This document shows, in pieces, positions 33,907 to 45,607 of a stretch of DNA of 64,000 nucleotides; the first letter of the stretch is position 1; every line of letters starts with the position of its first letter. Location: the NCBI GenBank assembly GCA_020747015.1, contig JAGTJM010000103.1:1-64000 (forward strand). The letters are read 5' to 3'. Below the pieces are notes generated by a model, which was not told the DNA's origin, did no database searches, and was given only the letters and a program-made list of their open reading frames with translations. The DNA comes from Pyrenochaeta sp. MPI-SDFR-AT-0127 (lineage: Eukaryota > Ascomycota > Dothideomycetes > Pleosporales > Cucurbitariaceae). Position numbers and translations under genes: made by a program.

Positions 33907-35941
33907 CTAAGAAGCTTTAGGAGGCAAAAACGACTCCGCGTGTCTCCACTGATGCTCCGATTTTTGCACACTGTAATAGATAGTCATGAGCAAGGTAGAA
34001 AAGCCTTGGATTGGCTCATGAATCAATGTATATGAGAAGAGTTCAAGAAGCACAACTTGCCACCGTGACCATGCTTGGGTTGAACTGTTGATGGAGTACA
34101 AATATACGCTCAACCCCACTGCCCAAGAAAGCGCACAAATAGCAGTAGTGAGTAGTAGCGACTGTTCAAGAGGTACAAGCTGCATCTCGTGATGTCGGAG
34201 TTGGGGAAGGGCTGGCCGGTCTAGAAGAATGTCAAAATAAGGTACTGGAGATGTGTTGCCCATCAAACTTACTGTATTCGACAAAAAGTTCGTAGTCAGA
34301 ACTTAGAAGCGTTCCATTCAGTATTCCTTGAACATCATGCGTGGGTAGGGATATAGTTTTGATCGTGATTGGACAATGATATGCTAGCCGCAATGTGTAG
34401 GACTCTTGACTCAAAACGCGAAGCAAGGCTGCATGCGTGGAAAGCCGATTCATATCCTTGTCCCATTCGAAGAGAATGCAGAAAGATGCTGGTGAATTAG
34501 CGGAAGCCTCAATGTAAAACGTGCAGGCGTTCCCATTCACTCTTAAACTGAACTTCCTCAGACTCGCCAGTACATTTTCATGCTTGACTAAGATGCGCCA
34601 TAAAGTTGCATTTCCACTAACCTTCATAAAATGACCTTTTCTACCTTCTTCGTTAGATACAAAAATTACTTCATTTCCATGGTAGTCGAGACGATTTCTG
34701 TTTAGCTGCGCCGGTATCCAATTGTTTAGTGGATGTTCCGGAGAATTTTGTTTAGGCCCTTGCCACCAAAGCAAAGATAGAGGTACGCTTGGCGAGCTGA
34801 ATATGATAGCCTGGATTCTATCCTCCAGTGACAATTTCATCAGAGGCCCGCACTGCATATCGAGCAGATTTGCAAGGATGAAGATAAGATCGTTCGCCAT
34901 GGTTGTAGATCGTCCAGTCAATGCGTTCCATATCAAGGCAAAACTGCGCGCAAAAAGCCAGTCATTCACGAATTTTGGGGAGTTCGGGAATTTATCGGTA
35001 TCGATTAAAGCAGGATGTATTGGAGGTCTTATAATCCCAGGTCTAAGGATTGAAGATAAGAACTCTAAGATTCTATACCACGCATTATAAATCTCATTCT
35101 GTCGCTGAAGGTATTTATCCCCGTATATAGTGTCCTTGAGCCTTAAGATGTCTCGCGAATGGAAAAATTGAGCGCGTAGATAATTCTCGAGACAAACCCA
35201 AACGCTTGGGTTGAAAGCAATTGGCGAAATAGATTTCTCGTGAGCAACCAGCTCCACAAGCTCACCTGGATCGTCCCATGTCATGAACGGCTGGAAGAAC
35301 CTTGTAGCAGGATGAAAGATGATGGCCCGGTTGCCTTTGAATTGGATTTTGCATTGGGGCGAAAGGAGTGCCTCTTGTAACGTCCAGCTGCGACGCATCC
35401 AAACACTGCAAATAATACGGGCCAGACAGTCGGGAGTATCTGATGGTGTTTTCAGGAGCTCAGAATCCAAGACAAGGGTGGTATGAGCGCCCGCATAGAT
35501 AGACGCCATAGTGTTTATCGATATCCGCCGCAATTGCGCATCTTCTGGCTTTACGGGTATGCATAAGGTATCCATCCAGAAATATGTCTAATAGTGGATG
35601 TTAGGCTAGGCTTCTTGCTGAATCGCAGGGTGTCTGCAAGGTGTCTAGTGACTAACCTCAGTCGCGATAAGGCATTTAAGCTGGCAGCTAGGCAGCGAAT
35701 TACTCTTTGGATTCCCGAGACCGTCGGCCCACACGTGTGAGATTGCAGTATAATCACTATTCTTGTGCCGTTTGCTGACCTTGATAGATATGTGCGACAC
35801 GTTCAGGCGACTTCTGTGAAGAGTGACCAAGGGCACAAACCCATCACGGATGATCTTCACAAGACTGTCATAAGGTACTGCGACATTCTCGCAGCTATCT
35901 CTATCACATAAGGATTGATGTCGCGTCTCGTAATTATCCAT
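33907..35941 (-). CDS. HET-domain protein with C-terminal membrane segments
   Basis: Exons 35941-35657, 35587-34273 and 34220-33907 give 637 residues. Introns are 68 and 52 bp. A 28-bp alternative for the second is too short. The HET domain is split by the first intron: YTAISHVWADGLGNPKSNSL, then TYFWMDTLCIPVKPED, TLVLDSEL and WMRRSWTLQEALLSP. This is the subclass with a long spacer after the first block. The last exon encodes two hydrophobic helices (LLLTTAICALSWAVGLSVYL and LLELFSYTLIHEPIQGF), so the protein may sit in a membrane. Role in allorecognition is inferred from the family only. Confidence 0.85.
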
Positions 35942-36763
35942 GTCGACATTGTACGCAACGCAGTTTGGCTGTGAACGGTATTCATCGTGGCTTTCTGGCC
36001 GTCGAGATGATCTTGGGAGGGTCGCAAAATATTACATCGTCTGCTCATCAAATGATTGTGCTAGATGGTTGGCTTGATGTATGCACCATCCATCGTTGCT
36101 CATGTAGTCCACAAGTGACTGCATATATGTGCTCAGGGATCCGGATGAGTCCATTCGTTGACCAGATGTTAGAAACGAAAACAAGTCTACAGCAGGCAAG
36201 ATAAAGGGAATAGTGTAGATATTCTATAGCTTCCGCTGGGTATTCAGCTCGTGATAACAGAGCTTACGGCGGGCCTGATTCCTCAAACTGAAACGTTGAC
36301 AGTTTCGTTGCGTGAGGCCGTGTCGCAAGTTACGAACAAGATCAGCGCAGCAAATTGGCCCCCGAAATGGCCTTTGAAATAGCCCCAAAATGGCGTCGCC
36401 AGGCATTTATGAAAACCTACTAGGCGCGTGGGGCAATCCCCCCTAGAACCCTTCTAAATTGTGCATTTCAAACTTTAGCGTAACGTACCTCACAGGCGAG
36501 TCGGTCACTCTGCTAAGACCTAATTAAAATATATAGTCTACCACCCTATTGACGTAATATCTTAATAATATAATAACTTACTAGCTTTAAAAGAGGCTTA
36601 ATTATAGCTTACGCTTTAGGCTATAAAACGTGATACGATACTATCTTAGAGATATACTATAGTAATCTATAATATCTTATAAAGTACGCTAAGTAACTAA
36701 TATACTAGAAGAAAGTTTTAACTAGATTATAAAGTTAACTTAAAGAAGCTACTTAAGACTAAA
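35942..36763. other. HET upstream region grading into AT-rich sequence
   Basis: Ordinary composition to about 36.45 kb, then abruptly AT-rich. The AT-rich part probably includes the first third of the mutated pogo element that is readable from 36764. No gene supported. Confidence 0.4.
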
Positions 36764-37148
36764 GAGGAGATAATTATTAAGTATATTCTTAACCTTAATA
36801 AGTAAGGATATACGCACTAGCTTACTACTATAAAAGATATAGCTAATTCTCTACTTAATAAGTACTACTAAGACTTAGTTAGCTAGAACTAGGCTATAAC
36901 CTTTATTAAAAACTTACCTAAGCTTAAAGTTAAGTTTAATTAAAAGTATAACTATAAGAGAGTACTCTATAAAGATCCTAAGGCTATATAAGACTAGTTC
37001 TACAAAGTATAGAATATAAGAGCTAAGTATAGTAACCTTCATAAGGATTCTTATAACTTTAATAAGATAGGCTTTATAATAGGCTAGATATTAACTAGAG
37101 CTATTATTATAAGTTCTAAGCGTTAAGGATAGCTAAGAACGTAATGCA
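36764..37148 (+). mobile_element. RIP-mutated pogo/Fot transposase fragment
   Basis: Reading through stop codons, the frame gives EEIIIKYILNLNK, TIKDIANSLLNKYY, ITFIKNLPKLKVKFN, KYNYKRVLYKDPKAI, IRAKYSNLHKDSYNFNKIGF and TRAIIISSKR. This is the region between the CENP-B-type DNA-binding domain and the first catalytic Asp (YNFDETGF, here YNFNKIGF) of fungal pogo transposases. Nearly all stops fall where Trp, Gln or Arg is expected, as RIP predicts. The copy is truncated at both ends and lies 90 bp from the end of the next HET gene. Confidence 0.65.
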
Positions 37149-37235
37149 GAATCGCTTAACGAGGGAGTGGCATTTTTAAGCGCCCGATAAGGCTATGAAA
37201 GTGTGCCAATTCTAAATAGAGTGACATGGCATCTA

Positions 37236-39203
37236 TTATCTCAGCGTAAAGGTACGCATCTTATAAGACAACTTCAGAAACTCTCCATACATAATCCCGT
37301 GCACATAACTCTCGCCCACAAGTTCATACGCCACTTCTTCCCGTCCCCTTATAACATATGCCGCTTTCCCTCCCATGAAAAGTACAATCTCGTCCCCTGG
37401 CAGTACATGCATAGGTGCGAGCCCAACAAAACCCGTATGAGAGATGAACGTTCGTCTTGAATGCAAGTGCTTCAGGCACCACATGTACCATGGCATATGC
37501 AAGCCGAACTTATCTTCTATCTGGAGCCCGAGGCTATCAAGATGGTCGCATGCTGAAGACATTTGCATAGTTTCAATGGCTTGCCGGTAAGCAATGAGGA
37601 GATCACGCTGCTGGTCGAGTGTGACATTGTTGTAACAGTCTGCGATGGCGATGCATGCGGTGTCGAGCTCCTCGTTGTGCGTATGGATCCGCACCGACTT
37701 CTTACAGAGCGCTAGAATCTCGCCAATGTACGCCAGCGCAGCTTTGACATCGAGCGGCGAAAGCCAATCCGGATTCCAGATTCCGCCAGTCTCTTTTATC
37801 GTATCAACAGCCACCCCCACCATAGTGATGGTATTCTCATCAAGAACAGTGACATCCTGTTGTGCGAGGGTGTCACCTGATGCAGCGAATTGGCTAAGCC
37901 ACGGTGTTTTGATGCACGGCTTCTTCGTCTTCATCCGCCAGTCGGGTGCCCAGCTAGCTACTTTTGTTCCCCGCGGAAACTGGCAGTATGATAACAAGTC
38001 GATATGCCCCTGCATGAAGATCTGCCTAGCTGCCTCCTGGTAGATATCTTCGCATCCACGTTTATAATCCGGAAAGCCGTTATACTCAGTTGCGTCCTCC
38101 GCTAGGCCTAGGAGGCTGAATATGCGGTCGTTCGGGTGACTGGTTTCAGGATGATTGTCATCCATTTCAAGGACGAGTGAGGTGACAAGGACGCGGAAGA
38201 GGGTTTCTTTTCCTTCTAATTTGCCTTGCTCTTGTTGGCTCGTCCTGCTCCCTGACAGCGTTGATGTTTTGGCGTGGCGGAGCTGATACCGCCGGCGGCG
38301 CGTGAAGACGCCTTGAAGGAAACTGAGAGCTGGGTTTGTGTAGGCACGCGTTGTTTCCATGCCAATCTTTAAGGCGGTGATCGCATCCATACCGTCAACT
38401 TCAGGCCATGGCTGCGGCATGTTATTTAAGAAGACGAGGAATTCTCTTAGCTCTGTGTATGTTATTATGGACCCCCCACACATGAGGATTACATCTTGGG
38501 CTACCGCGAACTCCTGGAGAATCCAAAGGCGTGTCCAATATTTCCTTGAGCAGAATGACGAAAATGCAGCGGAGGCAATACGGAGGAAGCGCGTATCTGC
38601 ATACGTTTTGAGGACCTCGGCGTAGTTCTTCTCGTCTATTGCGGCGCTTATCTTCTTTAGGTGGGCAATTAACAGATCGCTATTATCCGCCGATAGGCCT
38701 AGCCACGAGACAACATAGGCGGCCTCGCTGTAAATATGTAGCATCTGACGCACTTGATGGTTTTTCTCCTCGTAGTCGATCTGGTTAATACAGAGTTGGT
38801 CAACCCAGACAAGCACATCTCTTTCCCTACCTCCATCCTGTATATCTTTCCCCACATAGGAACGAAGGTGGCACAGGGCCTCTACCACGTTTGCGCTGAT
38901 CTTATGGAGCTCGTTGTTGATGACGATGGGCTTCGTAGGCCCGGTCTGATCCCAGGTATAAGAAAGTGCAATGTAGGGCGGGGCGCAGCTGCGGAGAGCA
39001 TGCTCGATCTCACAGATAACCAGATTATTCTGGGCGTTGCTGCAAGAGAAGGAGTGAGTGCAAGAAAGGGATTGCGGCTGGAGACGGACCAGACGGAATT
39101 CATCTGTATCTAGGCGAAGGGGACGGTAGAGCGGTCTGCTTGGTACATCGCCATTATTGATAATGAGTTCTGGGCTGCTCACGGGCGAGCCGTCTGCAAC
39201 CAT
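37236..39203 (-). CDS. HET-domain protein, intronless
   Basis: A single exon encodes 655 residues. HET motifs are complete: PPYIALSYTWDQTG, VLVWVDQLCINQIDYEEKNH-QVRQM, AYVVSWLGLSADNS and YWTRLWILQEFAVAQDV. The middle has HPNDRIFSLLGLAEDA and ASWAPDWRMK. The C-terminal GDEIVLFMGGKAAYVIRGRE and ESYVHGIMYGEF match the tail of the HET protein at 23.7 kb in layout. Its GC content is ordinary although AT-rich repeats begin within 100 bp of its stop and within about 350 bp of its start, so RIP has not visibly spread into it. Confidence 0.9.
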   Translation of the reverse strand: MVADGSPVSSPELIINNGDVPSRPLYRPLRLDTDEFRLVRLQPQSLSCTHSFSCSNAQNNLVICEIEHALRSCAPPYIALSYTWDQTGPTKPIVINNELHKISANVVEALCHLRSYVGKDIQDGGRERDVLVWVDQLCINQIDYEEKNHQVRQMLHIYSEAAYVVSWLGLSADNSDLLIAHLKKISAAIDEKNYAEVLKTYADTRFLRIASAAFSSFCSRKYWTRLWILQEFAVAQDVILMCGGSIITYTELREFLVFLNNMPQPWPEVDGMDAITALKIGMETTRAYTNPALSFLQGVFTRRRRYQLRHAKTSTLSGSRTSQQEQGKLEGKETLFRVLVTSLVLEMDDNHPETSHPNDRIFSLLGLAEDATEYNGFPDYKRGCEDIYQEAARQIFMQGHIDLLSYCQFPRGTKVASWAPDWRMKTKKPCIKTPWLSQFAASGDTLAQQDVTVLDENTITMVGVAVDTIKETGGIWNPDWLSPLDVKAALAYIGEILALCKKSVRIHTHNEELDTACIAIADCYNNVTLDQQRDLLIAYRQAIETMQMSSACDHLDSLGLQIEDKFGLHMPWYMWCLKHLHSRRTFISHTGFVGLAPMHVLPGDEIVLFMGGKAAYVIRGREEVAYELVGESYVHGIMYGEFLKLSYKMRTFTLR

Positions 39204-40226
39204 CTCGCAAGCGCTGATGGGAGAATCTCGATATACTTAGCGTTGCCTGTTGACGATATACTCTCCCTCCGTCCAATAAGCCCAGTGCTAGTGGTAACAA
39301 GGAGGCTACAAGCTACATTTCCATTGCTTCATGTTCGCTGGTCGTTGCTCCAATAGTGGGATTAGGCAGAATGACTAGGGTATTATTAGGATCTAAGGCA
39401 GCAGTAGGATAACCAGGCGGGATTGCGGGGCGCTTATGAGCCTCAGCCACTCACGTGGTTACAAGTTACATGAAGGGCGAAAACCGGAATACCGTGCGTT
39501 ATCGCGTGACGCAACGCCTCGCGTGACGCAAAATCCGAACATTATAACTATAAACTAACATGAGGTTATTAAGCCACGCACAAAAGCTATTATCGCGATT
39601 TTTCTTAGTAGAGTAATTTATATAGCCTATAACTATCTTACTACTATAATCCTTTTATACTACCTTTTTATTATAATAAGCTTTAATAGTATTACTAACC
39701 TATAATAAGGACTAAGGATACTTATAAGTAGAAGGATAAGAGAGGATATAGGTATTAGGTAAGACCTAAATAAAGGCTAATAATAACGTATACCCTATAA
39801 AGTTACGTAGTCCTAGGAACCCTTTTACTAAAAAGTAGTTAAGTAGATAATAAAGCTATACGCAGTATCTATAACGCTTTTAGTTAAGCGTAGCACTTCT
39901 TAGAGACTTCTATTAATTCTACGAATAAATATAGTATATATATTCGCTTTACCTATATAAATTTTAGCGTAAGTATAGATACTTAAGTATATTTATTTAC
40001 TTTTTTAGAGTTAATTTATTTACTATTCCTAAGGTTAATAATTAATATAACGCTTATAGAATATATATAAAGTATATCTAAATTATATATTAAATTTCTA
40101 GAGTAAATAGAGATAGATTAGGTAAGTAGAATATAGATAAAGTTTAGGTACTAAAGTTCGCGATATTAGGAGATACTATTAATAAGATCTATAGTATAAT
40201 AAATAAAGTTAAGTATAGGTCTAAAT
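39204..40226. other. HET promoter, then AT-rich RIP-type sequence
   Basis: Ordinary composition until about 39.54 kb, then an abrupt change to TA-rich sequence that continues, with one break, to about 60.2 kb. No gene supported. The AT-rich part is probably old transposon sequence. Confidence 0.5.
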
Positions 40227-40344
40227 TATAATAAATATTATATAGAAATAGAGACGCATACGCGTTCCTATAGGAGGGAAGTATAATAATATAGGTACTA
40301 GAGGGTTCTAAAAGAGATCTAAGTGTAACTTAAAGGTATATAGG
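40227..40344. repeat. Rearranged gypsy LTR remnant (two pieces in opposite orientation)
   Basis: 40227-40279 matches the first 50 bp of the gypsy LTR found at 52301 and 59090 (tataataaatattatatag and following), on the plus strand. 40281-40343 matches the last 60 bp of the same LTR in reverse complement. The second piece is cut off by the copia LTR starting at 40345. Confidence 0.6.
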
Positions 40345-40550
40345 TATTAGAATTTAATGAATATTTTGGTTAGAAGTGGATTTTTTCTTTATTTTTATTA
40401 CCTATTTTCTCCTTTTATAGAGTGTGTGTGTGCTAAGTAGTTACACCCGAGCTTTATACTATAATATAGTATCGCGTACCCTAGCTACTATACTATAGAT
40501 CTGATAGCATACTCTTTCTAGGTACGCACCTTATATCTAATAATCTAATA
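40345..40550 (-). repeat. LTR of minus-strand copia element (downstream copy)
   Basis: 206 bp, paired with 45405-45607. More heavily mutated than the other copy, for example ctaataatctaata where the partner has ctgacaatctgaca. Confidence 0.75.
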
Positions 40551-43500
40551 CACCCCCTTAGCTTAGAGTAATCTTCTAAGCTAGCCTAAACCTATATCTT
40601 ATGCGATTATCAGATCCTCTATTTAAGTCTATATATCTTCGAGGTTTAATACTTTTACTAAGGCCGGTTTCTTATTTACTAGTCCTAATTAATTAAGAAA
40701 GTTCTCCTATTTATTTAAGGGCAGCGCTTTAGTAAGTCTATCTACTATTATTTACGAGGACTCTACGTATTTAACTTAAATTCGTCTAAGTAATACTTCT
40801 TATCGTAGCTAGTAGTTATAGATATCTATATAGCGAAGTTTAGTTTAAAGTTTTATAATCTCTTCTATAATAAGTTAAATTATCTATATATTATCGCATT
40901 AAATTATAATAGTTAACTCTAGTAGTAATATCTAGAGCTCTTTAAGAAGTCGCGAGGTAAAGATAGCTTCTATTACTACTTAGGAGAGCGCGAGTAGTTC
41001 TACTTTAGTTATTAAGGTAGTAACTGTATCCTATTTACTTACTCTCTAGGTAATAAGACTACTAAATAGCTTAATTATATAACCTTACAAACTCTTTCTA
41101 TTAACTGTATTATTAGTAAATAATATATCACTAGCTACTTTAAGCTTATCGCCTCCTCCTAATTAGAGTACTTTTAATTTTATTACTATAAGGTAGAGTA
41201 GGACTCTATTAGTAGCTTCCTAATACTCTGTACTAGGGTTAATAAGGAAGCGTATAAGGCGCGATATTATAAAGACGATATCTAGCTATATTATAATAGT
41301 AGTAAATAGTAAGGAACTAATCTTACGCTAATATTTATTAACTTCTAAAGGTGATACTAATCCCTCGCGTAGCTAGAGTTTAACGCTTACTATTAGGGTA
41401 TTATATTAGATATCTTTCCTATCTATAAGTCTACTAATTTTATTAGCATAGGCTAACTAGGAGAGTTAAATTAATTATTATTCTTAGAGTCTAATAACTT
41501 TAACGCTAAGGAACTATTATAGGTCTTCTCTACCTATAAAGGTATATCTTTCTTAAAGAGCCTTAATAGCTTATTAAGCTTCTACCTCCTTCTTCTAGTA
41601 ATAGGCTAAGATAAAGTTATTAACGTAAAAGAAGATAATAATACTATCCTTAATTATATAGCAGGCCTTATATAGCACTTATTTAAAGCCTAGTTTAGTA
41701 AGAGTTAAGACGAATTCTTTCTACTATAGGAGCGGTAAGATTTGGAGACTATAAAGTGCCTTTTTAAGCTTAAGGATTATTCTAGGCTTCTAGTATCCTC
41801 GTAGCATTCTTATATAGATTTCTCTATCTATAGTTATATACACGAATGCGTTAGTAACGTTATACTATTTAAGTTTAAGGTTAAACTTAGTAGCAATTAC
41901 TATAAGTATTCGAAAAGACCTACTAGCTAAAGTAGCTATATAGTATCTTATAATGTAATATTTCTTACTAATCGCTACGAACGACTAGTATACTTTATAT
42001 TTAATAAGGTAATAGTGTTTATCTAATTTATAGGTATAAACCTATATATAGTCTAATATTTAGTAGCCTTTCCTTTAATAGGAGTAATTATACTTTAGCC
42101 TAGGACTTTATTTATTTATAGCTCTTAGGTATTCTTATTTACTTCCTTAAATATTTGTATAGAGGATAATCTTTAAGCTTTAAGTAAGTTATTAGTAGAG
42201 GTAGTAATTAGTTTTGTATAGCTTTACCCCCTTTACTAGTATTCTCTTTAGCTATACCTTATTAATAGGCTTACCTTTATATTCCCTATATACCTACTTA
42301 AGTACTAGCTATAAATACTACTACCTATAGTTCTATTTTAGATAAGCCCTATATTATTATACTATTAGCTTTAAGTTTATTAGCCTACCCTAGCTAAGGA
42401 GAGCTATAGGTAGTAGAGTATCTAGGTGTTAGGTATAAGTCTATTACTTTTCTACTTTAGTAATCTCTTAGCTTTTAACCTTATAGGCTTAAGCTCTCTC
42501 CTATTATTATATTTCTTTATAGAATAACTAGTCTTAGGCTATCCCTATTAGTAGTATAGGTAGTTTAATTATTTTTACCTATTATAATCTCTTAGTATTA
42601 TATAAGTTCTATAAGGTCTTCTATTTTACTACTAAATACTACCTTTATTAAAGACTACGTCTCTTATACTAATAACTTTAGCTAGTAATAGGATCTAAAC
42701 TTAGTAGATATTTATAGATTAATAGCTAATAAGATAGCTAATCTAGGCTTTTAGATCTAAGCGTTATAGTCCGACCTTCTTTAGTAGGTATATTAGTTAT
42801 TATAAATACCTTATAGCTATATACTTTAAGATAAGCTTAGTTTAGTTTCTATAGTCTAGTAATAATACTATTTATAGCAGCGACCCTTATAAAGAATACC
42901 TCGTATAGGCTTTTCTAGCGGTTAGAGTAGTTTAGCGTTCTATTATATAGGTATACTACGCTCTTATAATTTCTAGCTATAGTTCCTAGGAAGATTAGTA
43001 TCTAGCTGTATTATACGTACCTTTTCTTTTATTATACCCCTAAGCGTTCTCCTCGCTATTCTATAATTAGGTATTAGGAGTAGAAGGCTTAACCTTTATA
43101 CCTTTAGACGTGCACTATCTCTTAACTTCTAGCTTAATAGTTACTATCTTATTATCCGCCTTAATTACTTTATAGAAATATTAAACTGCGTATATAGGAA
43201 GTAAGTAAAATTATCTAGTAATTAAATAATAGACTATACTAGTCTATTATTAGTAAAGTAGAAATCCTAGTTATATACTAAGAATTAGTTAGTAATAAGT
43301 ATTTAGCTCTTTTCCTTTATATAGCTCCTAACTTTATAGTCGTAAAAGTTAATCGCGATTTATTCTCCTAGTCCTTCTTTACTTAGTTAAGGTTCTCTAT
43401 AGATCCTACGCTTTAATTTAGCTCTCCTATATATATCGTACTTAACTATAGTAACACCTTTAATATATACCCTCTTAGATTATTAGATAAGGTATTTAAT

Positions 43501-45404
43501 CGCCGTAGGCCCTAGATACCCTAGGCGCTTATACTATAGTATTATACTAGCTCTTTATAGCGCCCGCTTAGTTTAAGAGTTAAATTAGGTATAAAAGGTA
43601 CTACTATTTATATCTAATTGCTTAAGTACCTATTAGTTGTATACTTCTATTAGGTATATATAATTAAGTTATCCTATCTCTATAGTATTATTAGCTCTTA
43701 TTTATTATTCTACTAGATCCCCTATCTTCTAAGTAGTCTAAATAATACTAGGTTATAGAGGAGATTAGGATACTAAGCTATATTATTAAGCCTTAGAGTA
43801 TACTTTCTACTACGTCTTAGGTTTTAACGTATACTATCCTATAGCCTTTAATCTAGCTTATATATTACCTACCTATATATAGTCTCCTATTACTAGCTCG
43901 CAAGGTATTTAATTTAATTAATATTATTATAGATATATACGGTTAAGCTAGAGTTAAGGATAATTATATTCTTAAGTAGATATTCTTAACTACTAGCGTT
44001 AAACGTTAATATAGCTATAACCGCTTTAGTAGTTACTATAATATAACCTTCTAGTTAATCTATTAATAGGTCTAGTATTTATAATATTTTAATATACGGC
44101 GTAATTAATTATAATATAGAAGAAAGTATAGTTTCTTAGCCTATAGGCTTAATTCCTATATTACCCTATATAAGTTATTATTATTATTAATTTTATACTA
44201 TACTAGTTTAGTAATACTTTAATTTAGCTTAAACTACTTAGGTACCTTATTAGTATACACGTAGTAATAGTCTAATAAGTTATAGTACTATCTATAAGTA
44301 GGATAATTATCTCTAGCTACTACTATATTTCTAATTAGGAACTACTTAGATTTAGTTATTTAACTATCGCGTTTTTATTTATACCTAGGTTTCCCCTAGC
44401 CGCCCTATAAGGGGGTAGATAGCGCTCTTTCTAATATACTTAGGGTGTCCCTATTTTATATACCCTAAATAGATATACTATTAGAGACGTATAATACTTC
44501 TCCTATAGTAAAAGACTCTTCTATATACTCTTTAATAGGTAGGATAGGCTTATATAGTTATAGAAGAGTTTTATTATCTTCTTCCTATTAATAGTTTTCT
44601 ATTATATCTAGGACTAGAGAAGGTAGCTACCTATATTAAGGCCACCTTTAAGATAGTGCCTAGGAAGTTATTTTTTATATCTTCTATTTATAGTACCTCA
44701 CTAACCTCTAGGGTTTTAGCTTAGGTTACTACTTAATTATAGTTAGTTAGCTATATTTCCTAATTACTTAGGTTTTTATTAGCCTAAGTATAGCGTAGTA
44801 CTTCTCTTACGCTTTAGTTCTTCTTCCTATATATTAATACCTACTATCTCCTAGAGAGAGATTATCTATTCCTAGACTAACTTACCTAACTTATAGTAGC
44901 TTAGTTATAGATAAGGTAAGATAGTGCTAGTATATACTTGATTAGCTTCTCGTACTTTATCCTTTCTTCTTAATATTCCTTATCTAAGAGCTTATACGAT
45001 TTAAGATATATCTTATAGTTATTCGTAGTCCTCTTTATATACTTCCTATCTACTCTAGGAGAGTTTGAGATCCTTATTAGAATAGTAGTAGAAGGAATCT
45101 TCTCTTATTAGGTTAGTTATATATTTCCGCGCGTTTAAGAGCTTAACGCAGCACTCCTCACTAAAACTATTACTATAGGTTAATAATTAGTAATATTTAG
45201 TAATCGTGGAACTGTTAGCTTCGGTTTTAGTTCTTTAGTACCTTCTAGGTCGATAAGGGCTAGTTCCTTAATAATTCGCACTTTATCTTAAACTAGTAGT
45301 ACTAGGCTATCTAGCTATTATAATTAGTTAGGACGACGGTCGCGTCCCTTATACTTAGGGTTGCTATCGTTTTAGTATATAATTAAGGTAGTAAGACTCT
45401 TAAT

Positions 45405-45607
45405 TATCAGAATTTAATAAATGTTTTAGTTAGAAGTAGATTTTTCTTTATTTTTATTACCTATTTTCTCCTTTTATAGAGTATGTGTGTGCTAAGTAGT
45501 TACACCCAGCTTTATACTATAATATAGTATCGCGTACCCTAGCTACTATACTTAGATCTACCAGCATACTCTTTCCGGGCACGCACCTTGTATCTGACAA
45601 TCTGACA
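45405..45607 (-). repeat. LTR of minus-strand copia element (upstream copy)
   Basis: 203 bp. The right half (agatctaccagcatactctt to the end) is nearly free of C-to-T change and still ends tctgaca, so RIP fades out across this LTR. Confidence 0.75.

Larger units (their letters stand above)
40345..45607 (-). mobile_element. Ty1/copia LTR retrotransposon, RIP-mutated
   Basis: LTRs are at 40345-40550 and 45405-45607 (about 205 bp, ends originally TGTCAGA...TCTGACA). They share long strings such as tttctttatttttattacctattttctcc. A polypurine-type tract lies inside the left LTR (plus-strand caccccctta), so the element runs on the minus strand. On that strand SIIIFFYVNNFILAY is readable (codons at about 41616-41627 for YVNN), the copia reverse-transcriptase block in which YVDD has become YVNN. 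Stop codons are everywhere. The right LTR is inserted in the DUF3638 remnant. Flanking bases atagg and gaagt do not match, so no target duplication remains. Confidence 0.8.
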
